Assembly: GCA_022432975.1 (NCBI GenBank)
Contig: CM039512.1
Coordinates: 7,452,858 to 7,516,857 of the forward strand
Origin: Begonia masoniana
Lineage: Eukaryota; Streptophyta; Magnoliopsida; Cucurbitales; Begoniaceae
Direction of reading: 5' to 3'
DNA length: 64,000 bases
The notes beneath the pieces were generated by a model. The model ran no database searches. It was not told the origin of the DNA and saw only the letters and a list, made by a program, of their open reading frames with translations. This document shows, piece by piece, positions 24,333 through 35,049 of the stretch (positions within the stretch are counted from its first letter, which is position 1; each line of letters opens with the position of its first letter). Both the position numbers and the translations under genes were made by a program.

Positions 24333-25369
24333 TTAATAATAGGGTGGTAGATCGGATCCAGACCCTCCGATGTTATTAAATAAAGATGTAAAATCATTAC
24401 TTGTTGAAGGCACATGTTGTTGCTGGTCATAACTTTTTTGTGAAATTCGCGCCTGTTCAGCAACAATATAGGCGCGTCGGGCTGGATCACTAATATTATT
24501 AGGATCTAGTAACATAATTTTAAGTTCTCTATTCTTTTCTTTGATTTCTATCATTTGACGTTGCATCTGCATTTGTTTTTTTTGGACCTCTATTTGATTC
24601 TGCTTTTGTTCGTAACTTTTTTGTAATAATATCTTCAATTCTTCATTTTTGTTGTCCAATATATCAAAGTTAGCAGACATGTCATCTTGTATTTTCCTTT
24701 TTAATTTAGCTTTTTTCACCCCAGTTGGTCGTTGTGATGACGTACTGCCAGAAGTATTATCATCTAAATCAATTGAAAATGTAGAAATACCAGGAGATGT
24801 TGTATGAGGGGTCTCAGGTGTAGGATTGTTAGATTGTGATGACTCGTCAACTACATATTGCCGCCCGATTGCATTTCTGGCAGTTGTTACATGATCTTTC
24901 AACATGGCAAAATCTTTAACCATATCCCAAACATGATCAAATTTAAAACCTTTCTTGTACTTCGGATCCTCTATGAATAAATGTTTTGCTCGAGTTAACT
25001 AAAAATCATAGTGAACATAATGTAAGTATAATAGAAAAAAAAATAAAATGTTATAAGTAAAAAAAAAAATACAAAACTCACAATATCGGCGTTTGAAGCA
25101 CCACTTGGATGCGTATTTTCCACTTGTCTCACACAACCTTTTAGTTTCTTCACCGACGCATTTATAACTTGCATTCGACTTCTGAGAGAATTACCTTTAC
25201 GAAGCTCCATATTAGAAGGTCTTTCTTCGTTGTACTTTTCTTCAACCCGAGACCAGAACCGCTCAGCATTCTGGTACCTACCCGTAATAGGGTCTTGGGT
25301 AACAGTTAAATATGCTTGACAGAGTACTATATCTTCAATATTTGCATATCCAGAACTTCGAGAAGACAT
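24333..25369 (-). CDS. Harbinger ORF1, Myb/SANT-like DNA-binding protein (two exons)
   Basis: Exon 1 is 25369-25082 and exon 2 is 24998-24333; donor ATT/GTGAGT and acceptor TTTTTAG join in phase 0, giving about 317 residues. The start MSSRSSGYANIEDIVLC is preferred to an upstream in-frame Met because it fits the family length. Residues about 8-100 form a Trp-poor Myb/SANT-like trihelix (EDIVLCQAYL, RFWSRVEEKYN, SLRSRMQVINASVKKLKGC), continuing in exon 2 with KGFKFDHVWDMVKDF. The C-terminal half has a basic KKAKLKRK motif and a Gln/Lys-rich stretch likely to be a coiled coil. In this superfamily ORF1 binds the transposon ends and works with the transposase in the nucleus. Exon structure is predicted only. 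Confidence 0.88.
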
Positions 25370-25439
25370 TTTTAGTTTGTGATGAAATAGATGATAAGAA
25401 TTGGAAAAAGCAAATAACAAAAAAGATGGAATGGTAACT

Positions 25440-25900
25440 TATGGCAACCTCACGTACGCTATTTATAGAAAAACCCCAATGCATAGCCCACAAGTTCCCG
25501 ATCAACCATAGCCACATGCTCCTCTCTTGGCCATTAGCTTGCCACTTTACGCCTCCATAGCCCACAAGCTTCCTCTTGGTCACCGGTGTGCCACTTGGCG
25601 CCTCTCCATCTTAGCCACAAGTTCTCAATCAACCATAGCCACATGCTCCTCTCTTGGCCATTAGCTTGCCACTTTACGCCTCCATAGCCCACAAGCTTCC
25701 TCTTGGTCACCGGTGTGCCACTTGGCGCCTCTCTATCTTAGCCACAAGTTCTCGATCAACCATAGTCACATGCTCATCTCTTGGCCATTAGCTTGCCACT
25801 TGGCGCCGCCATAGCCCACAAGCTTCCTCTTGGTCACCGGTGTGCCACTTGGCGCCTCTCAAAGCCACAAGCTATCTCTTGGTCACGAGCATCCACCTAT
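25440..25900. repeat. 128-bp tandem repeats between the two Harbinger genes
   Basis: The block beginning TAGCCCACAAGCTTCCTCTTGGTCACCGG recurs at about 25558, 25686 and 25813 (steps of 128 and 127 bp), with CCTCTCTTGGCCATTAGCTTGCC in each unit. It fills the space between two divergent start codons, so it probably is or overlaps a bidirectional promoter. A TATAAA-like box (TTTATAAATA) is at about 25908 for the transposase. Confidence 0.88.
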
Positions 25901-26007
25901 CTACTCTTTATAAATATGTTTCCTCATTTTCTTCTTTTTTAAACCATCTTCAGTACACATAATTTATTCTTCAATCCTTTTTATCCACCTTCTTTCACAA
26001 ACCAAAA

Positions 26008-27342
26008 ATGAATCCTTTTTTAAGCTCAGAATCATCTTCTGATGATGATGATTTCATTATACCAGCTATTAGTATGGAAGAGTTCGATTGTACCGAACAA
26101 TTGATTGTTAATATGATCAATACGAACAATATGTTCATGGCGCACTACTCCAATCAAGAAAACATTGAACACCCTCGTCGTGGGTCAATTCCTGGTCACA
26201 TAGTCATCAATCGTGATCGTGAAGCTGCAGATCGCAATTTGTTCGCAGATTATTTTGCTGAAAACCCACGATACAACGACGGTATGTTTTGTAGACGATT
26301 TCGAATGTCTCGTAATTTATTTCTTCATATTGTTGATGCAGTGAAAGTACACGATAACTACTTCATCCAACAACATGATGGAATTAGTAGACTTGGACTA
26401 TCTAAGCTTCAAAAAATTACAGCTGTGTTTCGAATATTGGCATATGGTGTACCAGCTGATGCTACTGATGAATATGTTAAAATAGGCGAATCAACAGCAA
26501 TTGAATGTGTCAAAAAATTTTGTCGTGCTATGGTTGAAATTTTTGCACACAAATATTTACGGGAGCCTACTTCTGATGACATTACAAGATTACTCTATAT
26601 TGGCGAAAAGCGTGGCTTTCCAGGAATGTTGGGTAGTCTAGATTGTATGCATTGGCGTTGGAAAAATTGTCCAACAGCATGGGCTGGTCAATACTCTGGT
26701 CGTAGTGGTGCACCAACTATTATTCTTGAAGCGGTTGCCGACTATGATTTATGGATATGGCATGCATATTTTGGAATGCCAGGTAGTAATAATGATATTA
26801 ATGTGTTAGAGTCATCTCGTCTTTTTCCTAATCTTACTCAAGGTATCGCTCCTCAAGCTAATTATGTTATTCAAGGAATTGAATACAACATGGGTTATTA
26901 TTTAGCTGATAGCATATATCCAAAATGGTCTACTATTGTACAAACTATTCAACAGCCACAAGGTGCAAAGAAAAAACATTTTGCTATGCGACAAGAGGCA
27001 TGTCGAAAAGATGTTGAACGTGCTTTCGGAGTTCTCCAAGGGCGGTTCGCTATCACTACAGGACCCGTGCGTTTTTGGCACAAAGAAGTATTGCATGACA
27101 TAATGACAACATGCATTATTATGCATAACATGATAATTGAGGATGAACGTGATCTAAATGCACCGATTGAGCAACTAATAGAAACATCACCTCCTGAAGT
27201 TGAAATGGTGTTAGACGAAGATACACGATTTCAACGCTTCATCGGTCGATATAGACAAATCAGAGATAGAGATGCACATTTTGCACTTCGTAATGCACTT
27301 GTAAATCATTTGTGGGAGAAATATTCAAACTCAAATAATTGA
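26008..27342 (+). CDS. Harbinger transposase (DDE_4-type nuclease)
   Basis: Single-exon 444-residue protein starting MNPFLSSESSSDDDDFIIPA (acidic N-terminus). An HTH-like region (about residues 90-170) includes DGMFCRRFRMSRNLFLHIVDAV and LSKLQKITAVFRILAYGVPADATDEY. The catalytic triad is visible: first Asp in GMLGSLDCMHWRWKNCP, second Asp in MPGSNNDINVLESS, Glu in RKDVERAFGVLQGRFAI. Length and domain order match plant PIF/Pong-like transposases, which cut and paste the element into TWA sites. No stop or frameshift was seen. Whether it is expressed cannot be judged from sequence. Confidence 0.95.
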   Translation: MNPFLSSESSSDDDDFIIPAISMEEFDCTEQLIVNMINTNNMFMAHYSNQENIEHPRRGSIPGHIVINRDREAADRNLFADYFAENPRYNDGMFCRRFRMSRNLFLHIVDAVKVHDNYFIQQHDGISRLGLSKLQKITAVFRILAYGVPADATDEYVKIGESTAIECVKKFCRAMVEIFAHKYLREPTSDDITRLLYIGEKRGFPGMLGSLDCMHWRWKNCPTAWAGQYSGRSGAPTIILEAVADYDLWIWHAYFGMPGSNNDINVLESSRLFPNLTQGIAPQANYVIQGIEYNMGYYLADSIYPKWSTIVQTIQQPQGAKKKHFAMRQEACRKDVERAFGVLQGRFAITTGPVRFWHKEVLHDIMTTCIIMHNMIIEDERDLNAPIEQLIETSPPEVEMVLDEDTRFQRFIGRYRQIRDRDAHFALRNALVNHLWEKYSNSNN

Positions 27343-27834
27343 ATATATATAGTTTTTTTTTTATGTTTAAGTTGTATTTTTTTTATGCATTTGTAGTTTT
27401 TTTTTATATTTTAGTTGTATTTTTTTTATGCACTTGTAATTTTCTTTTTCTTTTTAATTAAGTTTCAGTTGTTTTTATTTATTTATTTATGAGTGGTAAT
27501 ATTAATATATATATCTTTGTTAAATTAACATGTATAAAAAATAAATAATTTATATATATATATATATATATATATTAATTTATATATTATTGGTTTATGT
27601 GAATAAATGTTAAATTTGAGTATGAGCAATTGGTACAATATTAAAATTATAGGGGTTAATGTGTAAAATATATAAATTATAGTGTGAAAAAATATGTAAA
27701 GAATATTCTTTTTAGTATAAAAAATAGCATTTTGGCATTTTAGGTTGGAGATAAAATAACTGTTTAGTGATGCAAAATGCTATTTTTGTATAGAAAAATA
27801 GCATTTTGGCATTGACTGGTTGGAGATGGTCTTA

Positions 27835-27848
27835 TAGTTCTGATACCA
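27835..27848 (-). other. copia-1 primer-binding site
   Basis: Minus strand reads TGGTATCAGAACTA directly after the LTR terminus ...CTGACA, matching the initiator Met-tRNA 3' end for the first ten bases. Confidence 0.85.
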
Positions 27849-27977
27849 TGTCAGAATATAAAGGAGTAAGAGAAAACTATTTCTTCTATATTTTTGTAAA
27901 CCATTACAATCGTTATTTATAAGCTAAAATTACCAACGATGAAATCTTAACAAAAGAGAGGGGATCTACTTCTAACA
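27849..27977 (-). repeat. copia-1 5' LTR
   Basis: 129 bp with inverted termini TGTCAGAA (left, plus strand) and TTCTAACA (right). Its position next to the primer site and the minus-strand gag defines it as the 5' LTR. The matching 3' LTR would lie left of the window. Confidence 0.78.
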
Positions 27978-28360
27978 GAAAATAAAACCTATATTTAGTG
28001 AACCCGGTCCCGTTCACTTGAATGGTTCGACAAAAGTTAATTTAATAAATTTGAAAGAGTAGAAAAGTCATAGATTAATCCATCTTCGTTCGAAAAATCA
28101 TTCTTAACAAGATTACAAGTGGCGCACAGCTGTACCTGAGAGAGATGGAATTCTTCCGCTGTTCTTAGTTCTTACATTTGATACACGAGATTATATAAAA
28201 AAATTAAAAAAATTAAATAAAAATCCATGAGAAAGATGCATTCCTTCCGAAGATTTCTTCTACTCTAGTCTTATCTGTTTAACCCAGATCCGAAACGCCA
28301 GTACAAGCTCGGAATCACCATCGCCATTAACGAATAAAACAAGAAGCTTTCTCAGTTCTC
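27978..28360. other. Spacer between copia-1 and the LRR gene
   Basis: AT-rich; contains the 3' flank of the minus-strand LRR gene. No other feature seen. Confidence 0.6.
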
Positions 28361-29599
28361 TCACGGAGGAGACGAAGCTGGATTCTTGTCTGTCCTTTCG
28401 CCAAGCGTTGCACAAATAAGAGGCTTTACAAGCAAAGGAACTCTCAGACAACTCAATCCTCCTCCGGGAACCGCCGAACAATCCGGCTGAGGCCTCTGCA
28501 ATCCTCTTCCCGGAATGCAATTTGCAGAGATATCAAAACCCACATTTCTGAAGAACAGCTTCGTACATTCCTGGCTAAACCCAGAAAAGAAATTGAAAGA
28601 AATGGAGAAATTTACAAGCTTTCTTAGAGAACAAATAGGGTCTGGGAGTAATCCTGATAGCTTATTGTGAGCCAAATTGAGAACTTCAATCTGATTCAGA
28701 CAAGAGAGCGCGTCAGGTATATGACCCATCAGTGAATTAAAACTCGCATCAAACACTTGCATTTCTGAAAAAAGCCCAATTCCTTCAGGAATACAACCTG
28801 TTAATTGGTTGTTCAGAAATAAAATCTCTCTCAGATTTGAACCCAGAAGTCCAAGAGTGGCAGGAATGCTCCCGCTGAATTTGTTGTTCGCCAAGTTTAT
28901 CACAGAAGCAGGGGAATTACCTAAATTTTGAGGAATCTGGCCGTCGAACTGGTTATTGTTGATGAAAATTGCATCAAGCTTTTTGTTGAAGAGATCTTCA
29001 GGAATGGGACCGGAGAAGGCGTTGAATCTGAGGTCTAAGTAAATAAGATTTGGTAAGTATAGTGTGATTGCCGGAAAAGGACCTGCGAAAAGGTTGTTAC
29101 TGAGGTCTAGTTCTTGAAGATAGTAAAGATCTTTGAAAGCGAAGGGAACTGTGCCAGTAAATCTGTTGCTGTTGAGATGGAAGAGAGCCATCTCTGTTAA
29201 ATAAGAGAGCTCTTTCACTAGCATGCCTTTCAGATTAGCATGGTTGAGGTCGATCCCGGTGACAAAAGCTCCACCAGTCTCCGGCATTGTGCTGTCGGAG
29301 CCAGCACAGAATACTCCTTTGTAGGAGCAGACATTGGGGCCGACCCAGGTTGTTAAAACTCCAGATGGGTCGTCGGAGATGGCGGATTTCCACGCCTGAA
29401 GTGCAGTGAACGCTCTGCTCAGCCTCGCCGTCGACCCAGACGGCGTTGGTCTGTTAATCCCTCCTCCAATCCAAACGCCTCCACCTCCGCCGATGCCGAC
29501 GCCGATTCCAACTCCACCACCGACGTTGACACCGAAAGGGGCTTCAGCCGGCATCGTGCAGTGGAAGAGGAGCAAAGCAAGAAGCCAAAAATCCAGCAT
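28361..29599 (-). CDS. Secreted leucine-rich-repeat protein, LRR-extensin-like without extensin tail
   Basis: Intronless host gene of 412 residues when started at the Met at 29599-29597 (MLDFWLLALLLFHCTMPAEA), which gives a clean signal peptide; an in-frame Met 20 codons upstream (29659) would place charged residues ahead of it. A Gly/Val-rich stretch (GVGIGVGIGGGGG) follows. Then comes the LRR N-terminal cap (FTALQAWKSAISDDPSGVLTTW, with CSYKGVFC), about nine repeats of the LxxLxLxxNxFxGxIP plant type (residues about 130-340) and a Cys-containing C-cap (NCIPG, DCSAVPGGGLSCLRVP). This is the layout of LRX/PEX cell-wall proteins, but the Ser-Pro repeat domain is absent, as in the At4g06744-like group. 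It is probably apoplastic or wall-associated; its ligand is unknown. The frame is complete to TGA at 28361. Confidence 0.9.
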   Translation of the reverse strand: MLDFWLLALLLFHCTMPAEAPFGVNVGGGVGIGVGIGGGGGVWIGGGINRPTPSGSTARLSRAFTALQAWKSAISDDPSGVLTTWVGPNVCSYKGVFCAGSDSTMPETGGAFVTGIDLNHANLKGMLVKELSYLTEMALFHLNSNRFTGTVPFAFKDLYYLQELDLSNNLFAGPFPAITLYLPNLIYLDLRFNAFSGPIPEDLFNKKLDAIFINNNQFDGQIPQNLGNSPASVINLANNKFSGSIPATLGLLGSNLREILFLNNQLTGCIPEGIGLFSEMQVFDASFNSLMGHIPDALSCLNQIEVLNLAHNKLSGLLPDPICSLRKLVNFSISFNFFSGFSQECTKLFFRNVGFDISANCIPGRGLQRPQPDCSAVPGGGLSCLRVPLLVKPLICATLGERTDKNPASSPP

Positions 29600-29659
29600 T
29601 ATCAGTAGATAACAGAAGGATGTAGTGTTGTGGATGAGTTGCTTGCAAGCTTCGTCCAA

Positions 29660-30610
29660 AAATGGCTCAGCTCTGATGGACTAACTGCAGGACCGTAGTT
29701 GGCAATGAGCGTGCCCCATCGTTATCTTTGTCTTCATCAACTTTATACAGTCTTTTGGACATTGTCTGTTCTTTAAAAATGGATTTCTTATTTCGAGCTT
29801 TATCGTCAGGAACAGTAATATGTAAAATCTCAGATAAGGCTCAACTAGAAGGCTGAAAACTTACTTCCCATAATTGCTAACATTACAAAAATTGCAACCT
29901 TATTTTTTTCCAAATTTTTATCTGGGTTGGTGAGATTCGAATTATAATTTGTTGCAAATCTCGTGAACTTACTATTGCTCATCGAAATGGGCTGGTTCCT
30001 CTGTCAGCTAATGAAGAACTCCATTTTTGTCGAGCTTAAGCAGAGAATTAATAATCTTCTGCTGAAGTATTCTGCAACATTAATGCGTATTTGCCATCTG
30101 TGTCATCTGAATATCTGATCATCACGTGGCATTGAGTTTAACTTTCTGTCAGCTCGCTTGTCTTGTATTTCTGCCAAAATCATTTCTCCATTTTCGAAGC
30201 TTACAAGCTAGTAAGAGCTTCACAGAAGCGCCGTTGATGCGCAATCCTGTGTTGAGAATCATGGCAAAGTCGAGGGTTAGGTGAGGCAGGAATCAACGAC
30301 CAGACGGAAGCTTTAAATGCGTCTGAGTTGAACTTCATGAGTGGCCGAAGCCTGATTAACTGCGCTAGATATTCTTCAACACATTTTGTGAATTTGGGTC
30401 TATCACTTGTCAGGTTGGGAATGGCCTCCAGCTCTTCAAATTAAAGAATGATTTGCTGTTGGCTGATGTGGTTTCTGGTGATTTGCTTACTGTATTTGCC
30501 GCGTTTTGATGAGGTCAACTTTCAATCTATAATTTGTGAACTCATTATGAACGATGAAAATACAAAATAAGAAAAAACTACAAGCAAAAACATAAATTTC
30601 ACTGATAAAA
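29660..30610. other. Upstream region of the LRR gene
   Basis: Contains the promoter and leader of the minus-strand LRR gene. I see no further gene or repeat that I can support. Confidence 0.6.
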
Positions 30611-30619
30611 ATTAAAATA

Positions 30620-31836
30620 GGGAAATTACCGGTTTCGACCTCGAAGTAACCGGTTTTTTCGATTCAAACCTTAAAGTAAAATTTTTCACGATTCAAAACT
30701 TGAAGTATGGAAAAAATTACAAAACAAACCTCGGTGGACGTCCTATTGACCGTCCTCTGTTAATTTTGCCGTAGAACGGACGGTCTCTTGAAACAAGAGA
30801 CAGTCCGTTCCACAGAACGGACGGTCTCTTGTTTCAAGAGACAGTCCGTTCTCTAATTTTGCCTAGAACGGACTGTCTCTTGAAACAAGAGACAGTCCGT
30901 TCTCTATTTTTGCCTAGAACGGACACACCTTCCACCGTCCTCTCTTTATAAATTAATTTTAAAAAAATATCAAACAACATTGGATTTAATCGAAAATTTT
31001 ATCACATGTTCATTATAATATGGAAACATAATCGGAAACTTTTCATGATTTTATAACATTTGTATGATTTATTATAATTATTTTACGTATAATTTAAAAA
31101 ATAATTCACTAAAATTACAATAATTCGTACAAGTGTTAGAAAATCACGAAACTTTTCAGATTATCTTCTCATTATGTGGTGAATATGTGGTAAAAATTTT
31201 AAGTAAATGAAAGATCTTTTAATGAACGATACTAAACGATATTGGATTTATTAAATATTTTTTTAATAAATCCAACATCGTTTAGTAAAAGATCTTTCAT
31301 TTACTTAAAATTTTTACCACATATTCACCACATAATGAGAAGATAATCTGAAAAGTTTCGTGATTTTCTAACACTTGTACGAATTATTGTAATTTTAGTG
31401 AATTATTTTTTAAATTATACGTAAAATAATTATAATAAATCATACAAATGTTATAAAATCATGAAAATTTTCCGATTATGTTTCCATATTATAATGAACA
31501 TGTGATAAAATTTTCGATTAAATCCAATGTTGTTTGATATTTTTTTAAAATTAATTTATAAAGAGAGGACGGTGGAAGGTGTGTCCGTTCTAGGCAAAAT
31601 TAGAGAACGGACTGTCTCTTGAAACAAGAGACCGTCCGTTCTGTGGAACGGACTGTCTCTTGTTTCAAGAGACCGTCCGTTCTACGGCAAAATTAACAGA
31701 GGACGGTCAATAGGACGTCCGCCGAGGTTTGTTTTGTAACTTTTTCCATACTTCAAGGTTTGAATCGTGAAAAATTTTACTTTAAGGTTTGAATCGAAAA
31801 AATCGGTTACTTCGAGGTCGAAACCGGTAATTTCCC
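30620..31836. mobile_element. Foldback Mutator-like element, a 1.2 kb near-perfect palindrome
   Basis: Both ends read GGGAAATTACCGGTTTCGACCTCGA inward. The two arms (about 30620-31250 and 31270-31836) are inverted copies meeting at a short AT-rich centre near 31260. A perfect 9-bp duplication ATTAAAATA flanks it (30611-30619 and 31837-31845), diagnostic of the Mutator superfamily. Each arm holds smaller palindromes built from GAACGGAC(T/G)GTCTCTTGTTTC, three in the left arm and two in the right. There is no coding sequence, so it is non-autonomous. Confidence 0.92.
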
Positions 31837-31845
31837 ATTAAAATA

Positions 31846-32151
31846 TAATGAATTTTGTAACACAGACAATAACAAATATAAATAACTAAAGATTTCTAAT
31901 ACTGAATAGAGACAAACTACCAAACCAAACACAAAAGAAGTTCAAATTATGAAACTTTAACAGTCTGACTATTGGGATAAACTTGTTGATTAAGTTACGC
32001 AAGTTTATAACTAAATTCGACTAATTGGTTTAAGTTTAATTGTTTGGTTTTGTTGATTTGAGTCTTGATCAAAAACTCCTTTATTTGTCTTTAGTAAACT
32101 AGAGTATGCAATCTTTATTCTTTATTCTCAAAATTGTAATCCTTATGTTAT
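31846..32151. other. AT-rich spacer
   Basis: About 300 bp between two DNA transposons; no feature seen. Confidence 0.6.
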
Positions 32152-32159
32152 GTTTGTCG

Positions 32160-33447
32160 TAGGGGTAGGCAGAACCAACCAAAAACTGGCAGACCGAACT
32201 GGACTGCCGGTCCTTGGTCGGTTTCATGTGGTTGGGAGCAAGTCCCGGTTCTAAAATTTAAAAACTGGAAACCGCGGTTCGTTGCATGGTTCCGAAGTTC
32301 GAGAACCGGCCCAGACCGTGGGAGTACCGATTAATGGGTCAGCCTGGGAAATGGGTTATCCAACACGGCCACCCATGGATCGGATGCCCTAAAACTGAAG
32401 TTCACTTCAGAGTTCAGACTTTAGCAATTAGCGATCCCGAGTCCCGACCCCGAGTCCCTGCCTCTACGACCCAAACGGTAAAAAAATTGTTGGTTTTGCT
32501 TCGTCGGAGAGATGGGTGTGACGAGTAGCCGGTGTTCACACACTTCCCACATCACAGAAATCATCATCACCAGCTTTCTCGGCCACAAGTCTTAGATCTT
32601 CATTTTCCAGAGTTGATTGTATCGGAGTACATACTCGTCTGCGATGGCAGCTTGAGAGATTTTAACTTCTGGGTTTTAGAGAAAATGGTGGGTGGAAAAA
32701 TCTTCAACGGTGGCGATGGTAGTGGTAGTGGTAGTGATGATTCTGTATGACCATATCTCCTCTTTTGCTTCATAATCAAGGTTTAGAGATTCTTAATAAT
32801 TTACTGATTTTTGGGTCTTCCTTTTCTAGTTCTCCATCTTTTCTGGGTTTTTTTTTTTTTTTTTTTTTCTTGTTGATTGTTTGATTTTGTCTATGTTGAT
32901 GAACTAACATTTTTCCTAGAATTTTTGCTTTTTCTCTCAATGGTAACTGATTTGTTTTATGTGGACTTATTTTGGAGTGATTCTGCAATCAATTTTAGCT
33001 AAAATTTATAATCAAACTTTGAAATATTGTCACAAATGTTTAAATTTTTTAGAGTAATCGACTCTTTTAGAAAAGGGAAAGTGTTTTTTTTTTCCTTTAT
33101 TTTTTGATTATGTTGTGGCAGTATTGCGAGATGAAGTTTTTGCGAGATGAATTATTTGGTGGTGGTTTGCACTTTGCTGTATGTCTTTTTCTTTTTCATT
33201 CTATGACAGAAAAACAAACTTCAGTTTTAACATTTCAGAAAAAAAATAAATAAATAAAAAATTGATGGGAGGAACTAGTATCGAACCGGGACCAAACCGA
33301 ATCTTCGGTACCGGTCCCGGTTCGATACCGGTTTCTTCTGGGACCGGTTCCGATTCTGAGATTTAAAATCCTGAAAAGTCTGGTCCGGTCCGGTCCGGTT
33401 CCAAACTAGAATTGGGATCGGACCGGATCGGACCGTGCCCACCCCTA
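32160..33447. mobile_element. Non-autonomous hAT-type element
   Basis: 1288 bp with terminal inverted repeats TAGGGGTAGGCA (left) and the reverse complement of TAGGGGTGGGCA (right). An 8-bp duplication flanks it with one mismatch: GTTTGTCG (32152-32159) and GTTTGTCA (33448-33455). Subterminal regions are rich in GGTCCGGTTCCGG-type motifs on both sides. No transposase. A poly(T) run lies at about 32849-32870. Confidence 0.85.
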
Positions 33448-33455
33448 GTTTGTCA

Positions 33456-33798
33456 AGACAAATTGAGTATGGAATATACTTGAATCCATGAAATTATCTT
33501 AAAATATAATTTCTAAAAAATTGTCATTAAATTCGAGAAACATTAATCTGGAAAGCCAAAACAGTTTTTCTTAAAAAAACTCTTCACTCTCTGTAATGTC
33601 TAAGTTGAATAGAGGCTCTGAGAATGGAAGAGAACTAATTGTTTGACCTAAAATCCATAATCCTGTATTTATAAATGAAAATTTGACTTAAGTTCAACTC
33701 ATTATCTATCTAAGCCTAGACAACCTAGTATTGTATCTACACATAAAATTCATTGTTTAATTAAATGCTTAAAATGTAGTTTTATTTGATCATTTAGT

Positions 33799-33838
<40 letters not shown>

Positions 33839-34646
33839 AATTGTTCTATATAGTGGAAAGTTTAAACATTAAAAAAACATACAGAGTCTGACGAATGAGC
33901 GTTATTGTGGCTATGATTCGACAATTTTTCCTCCCCTTTTCGTACTGATCACTGTCACATGTGAGTTAAAACAATATGATCTTAAGAAAGTTCAGCTAAA
34001 TCTTTGTCAAATAAAAGATGTTATGGAGCAGCAACGCACCATTTTGACTTTTAAATGTTTGTGCTGTTTTTGTACTTTTTTTTCTGACCTTCTCCCCTCT
34101 TTAGACAGTTTAAATATATCGAGAAGGAGGTGCGCGGCAACTTCGGTTGATAGAAGAAGAAGAGAGATGACCTGACAAGCAAGAATGAAAGTTAAAGAAG
34201 AGAAAGATGGGGTAACAAAAGCTTCCCAATTTAGAAGTTTTGGCATGTTACTTAGGCTAGATTTTCTTTTGTGTTTGGAAATAATTTATGTGGTTAGGCT
34301 CTGCCAACTAAGAAGGGTTTCTACTTTGGTCTATTTGTTTGTGGTAGGCTTCTCGTTGCCTTTCTTTACTCATTTTTTTTGTTTTTTGGGGGTGATCAAT
34401 AAGATATTGAAAGAAGTTCTGACACAAATGGATTTGTCAAAGATTCTCATAACCTTCTACTTTAGAGAGCTGTTTCTTTTCTATCATTTGGATCATTTGG
34501 AGAGTATTATAGATGTAAATACTGGATTCAAGAATAGATAAGAGTGCAAGTACCCAAACAGTTGAGTCTTTACCTCATTAGAACTTATTTTTTTTATCGG
34601 CAAATCAGAACCTTCATTTTTCACTATTAACAATTTACAGACATTG
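33456..34646. other. Intergenic region left of the assembly gap
   Basis: AT-rich; a poly(A) run of about 30 lies at 33807-33835. Short open frames here have no recognisable domain. Confidence 0.6.
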
Positions 34647-34746
34647 NNNNNNNNNNNNNNNNNNNNNNNNNNNNNNNNNNNNNNNNNNNNNNNNNNNNNN
34701 NNNNNNNNNNNNNNNNNNNNNNNNNNNNNNNNNNNNNNNNNNNNNN
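34647..34746. other. Assembly gap (100 N)
   Basis: Exactly 100 N, the usual placeholder for a gap of unknown size. Any frame crossing it is meaningless. Confidence 0.99.
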
Positions 34747-35049
34747 CATTGATAAAATTATGATGGTATCAAATAAATATTTAAATAATAAATATAGGAT
34801 GTCGAGCATGGTCAAGCCGGCCTTATCGATAAGATAATAGTTAAGTAATTTATTGGAAAAGAGAAAGAAAATCTTCATTCATTTGGAAGGAAAGGATGAT
34901 AAATCAAACGTGTAGCTATATCCAATTTCAAATCCATCCTTCAAAATATTGGCCAAATTGCAGGAGTAAGATATATTTTCAAGGTGAAATAACAACGCTG
35001 CTACAGTGAAGAAGGTTTAGACCGTTGAGCTTCTCTCTGTTTTAAATCC

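Larger units (their letters stand above)
23712..27831 (+). mobile_element. Autonomous PIF/Harbinger transposon, apparently intact
   Basis: 4120 bp. Its imperfect terminal inverted repeats are GAGCATCTCCAATGGG at the left and the reverse complement of GACCATCTCCAACCAG at the right. Exact TTA duplications lie at 23709-23711 and 27832-27834, the 3-bp target typical of this superfamily. Two divergent genes lie inside: a Myb/SANT-like ORF1 on the minus strand and a DDE transposase on the plus strand, both without stops. Subterminal inverted sequences (ATGCATTTTCTCAAATTTGAGAA and TAGCATTTTGGCAT) lie near the ends. It inserted in the 5' leader of copia-1. Confidence 0.95.

Noticed and set aside
28260..28520. 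86-codon frame overlapping the LRR gene
   Set aside because: Shadow in another frame of the conserved LRR C-terminal coding region.
32776..32988. Lysine-run open frame
   Set aside because: Translation of a poly(T) tract within a hAT element.
34185..34541. 118-codon open frame
   Set aside because: No recognisable domain, unusual composition, no neighbouring signals; probably chance.
34627..34878. Open frame across the assembly gap
   Set aside because: It reads through 100 N and is meaningless.
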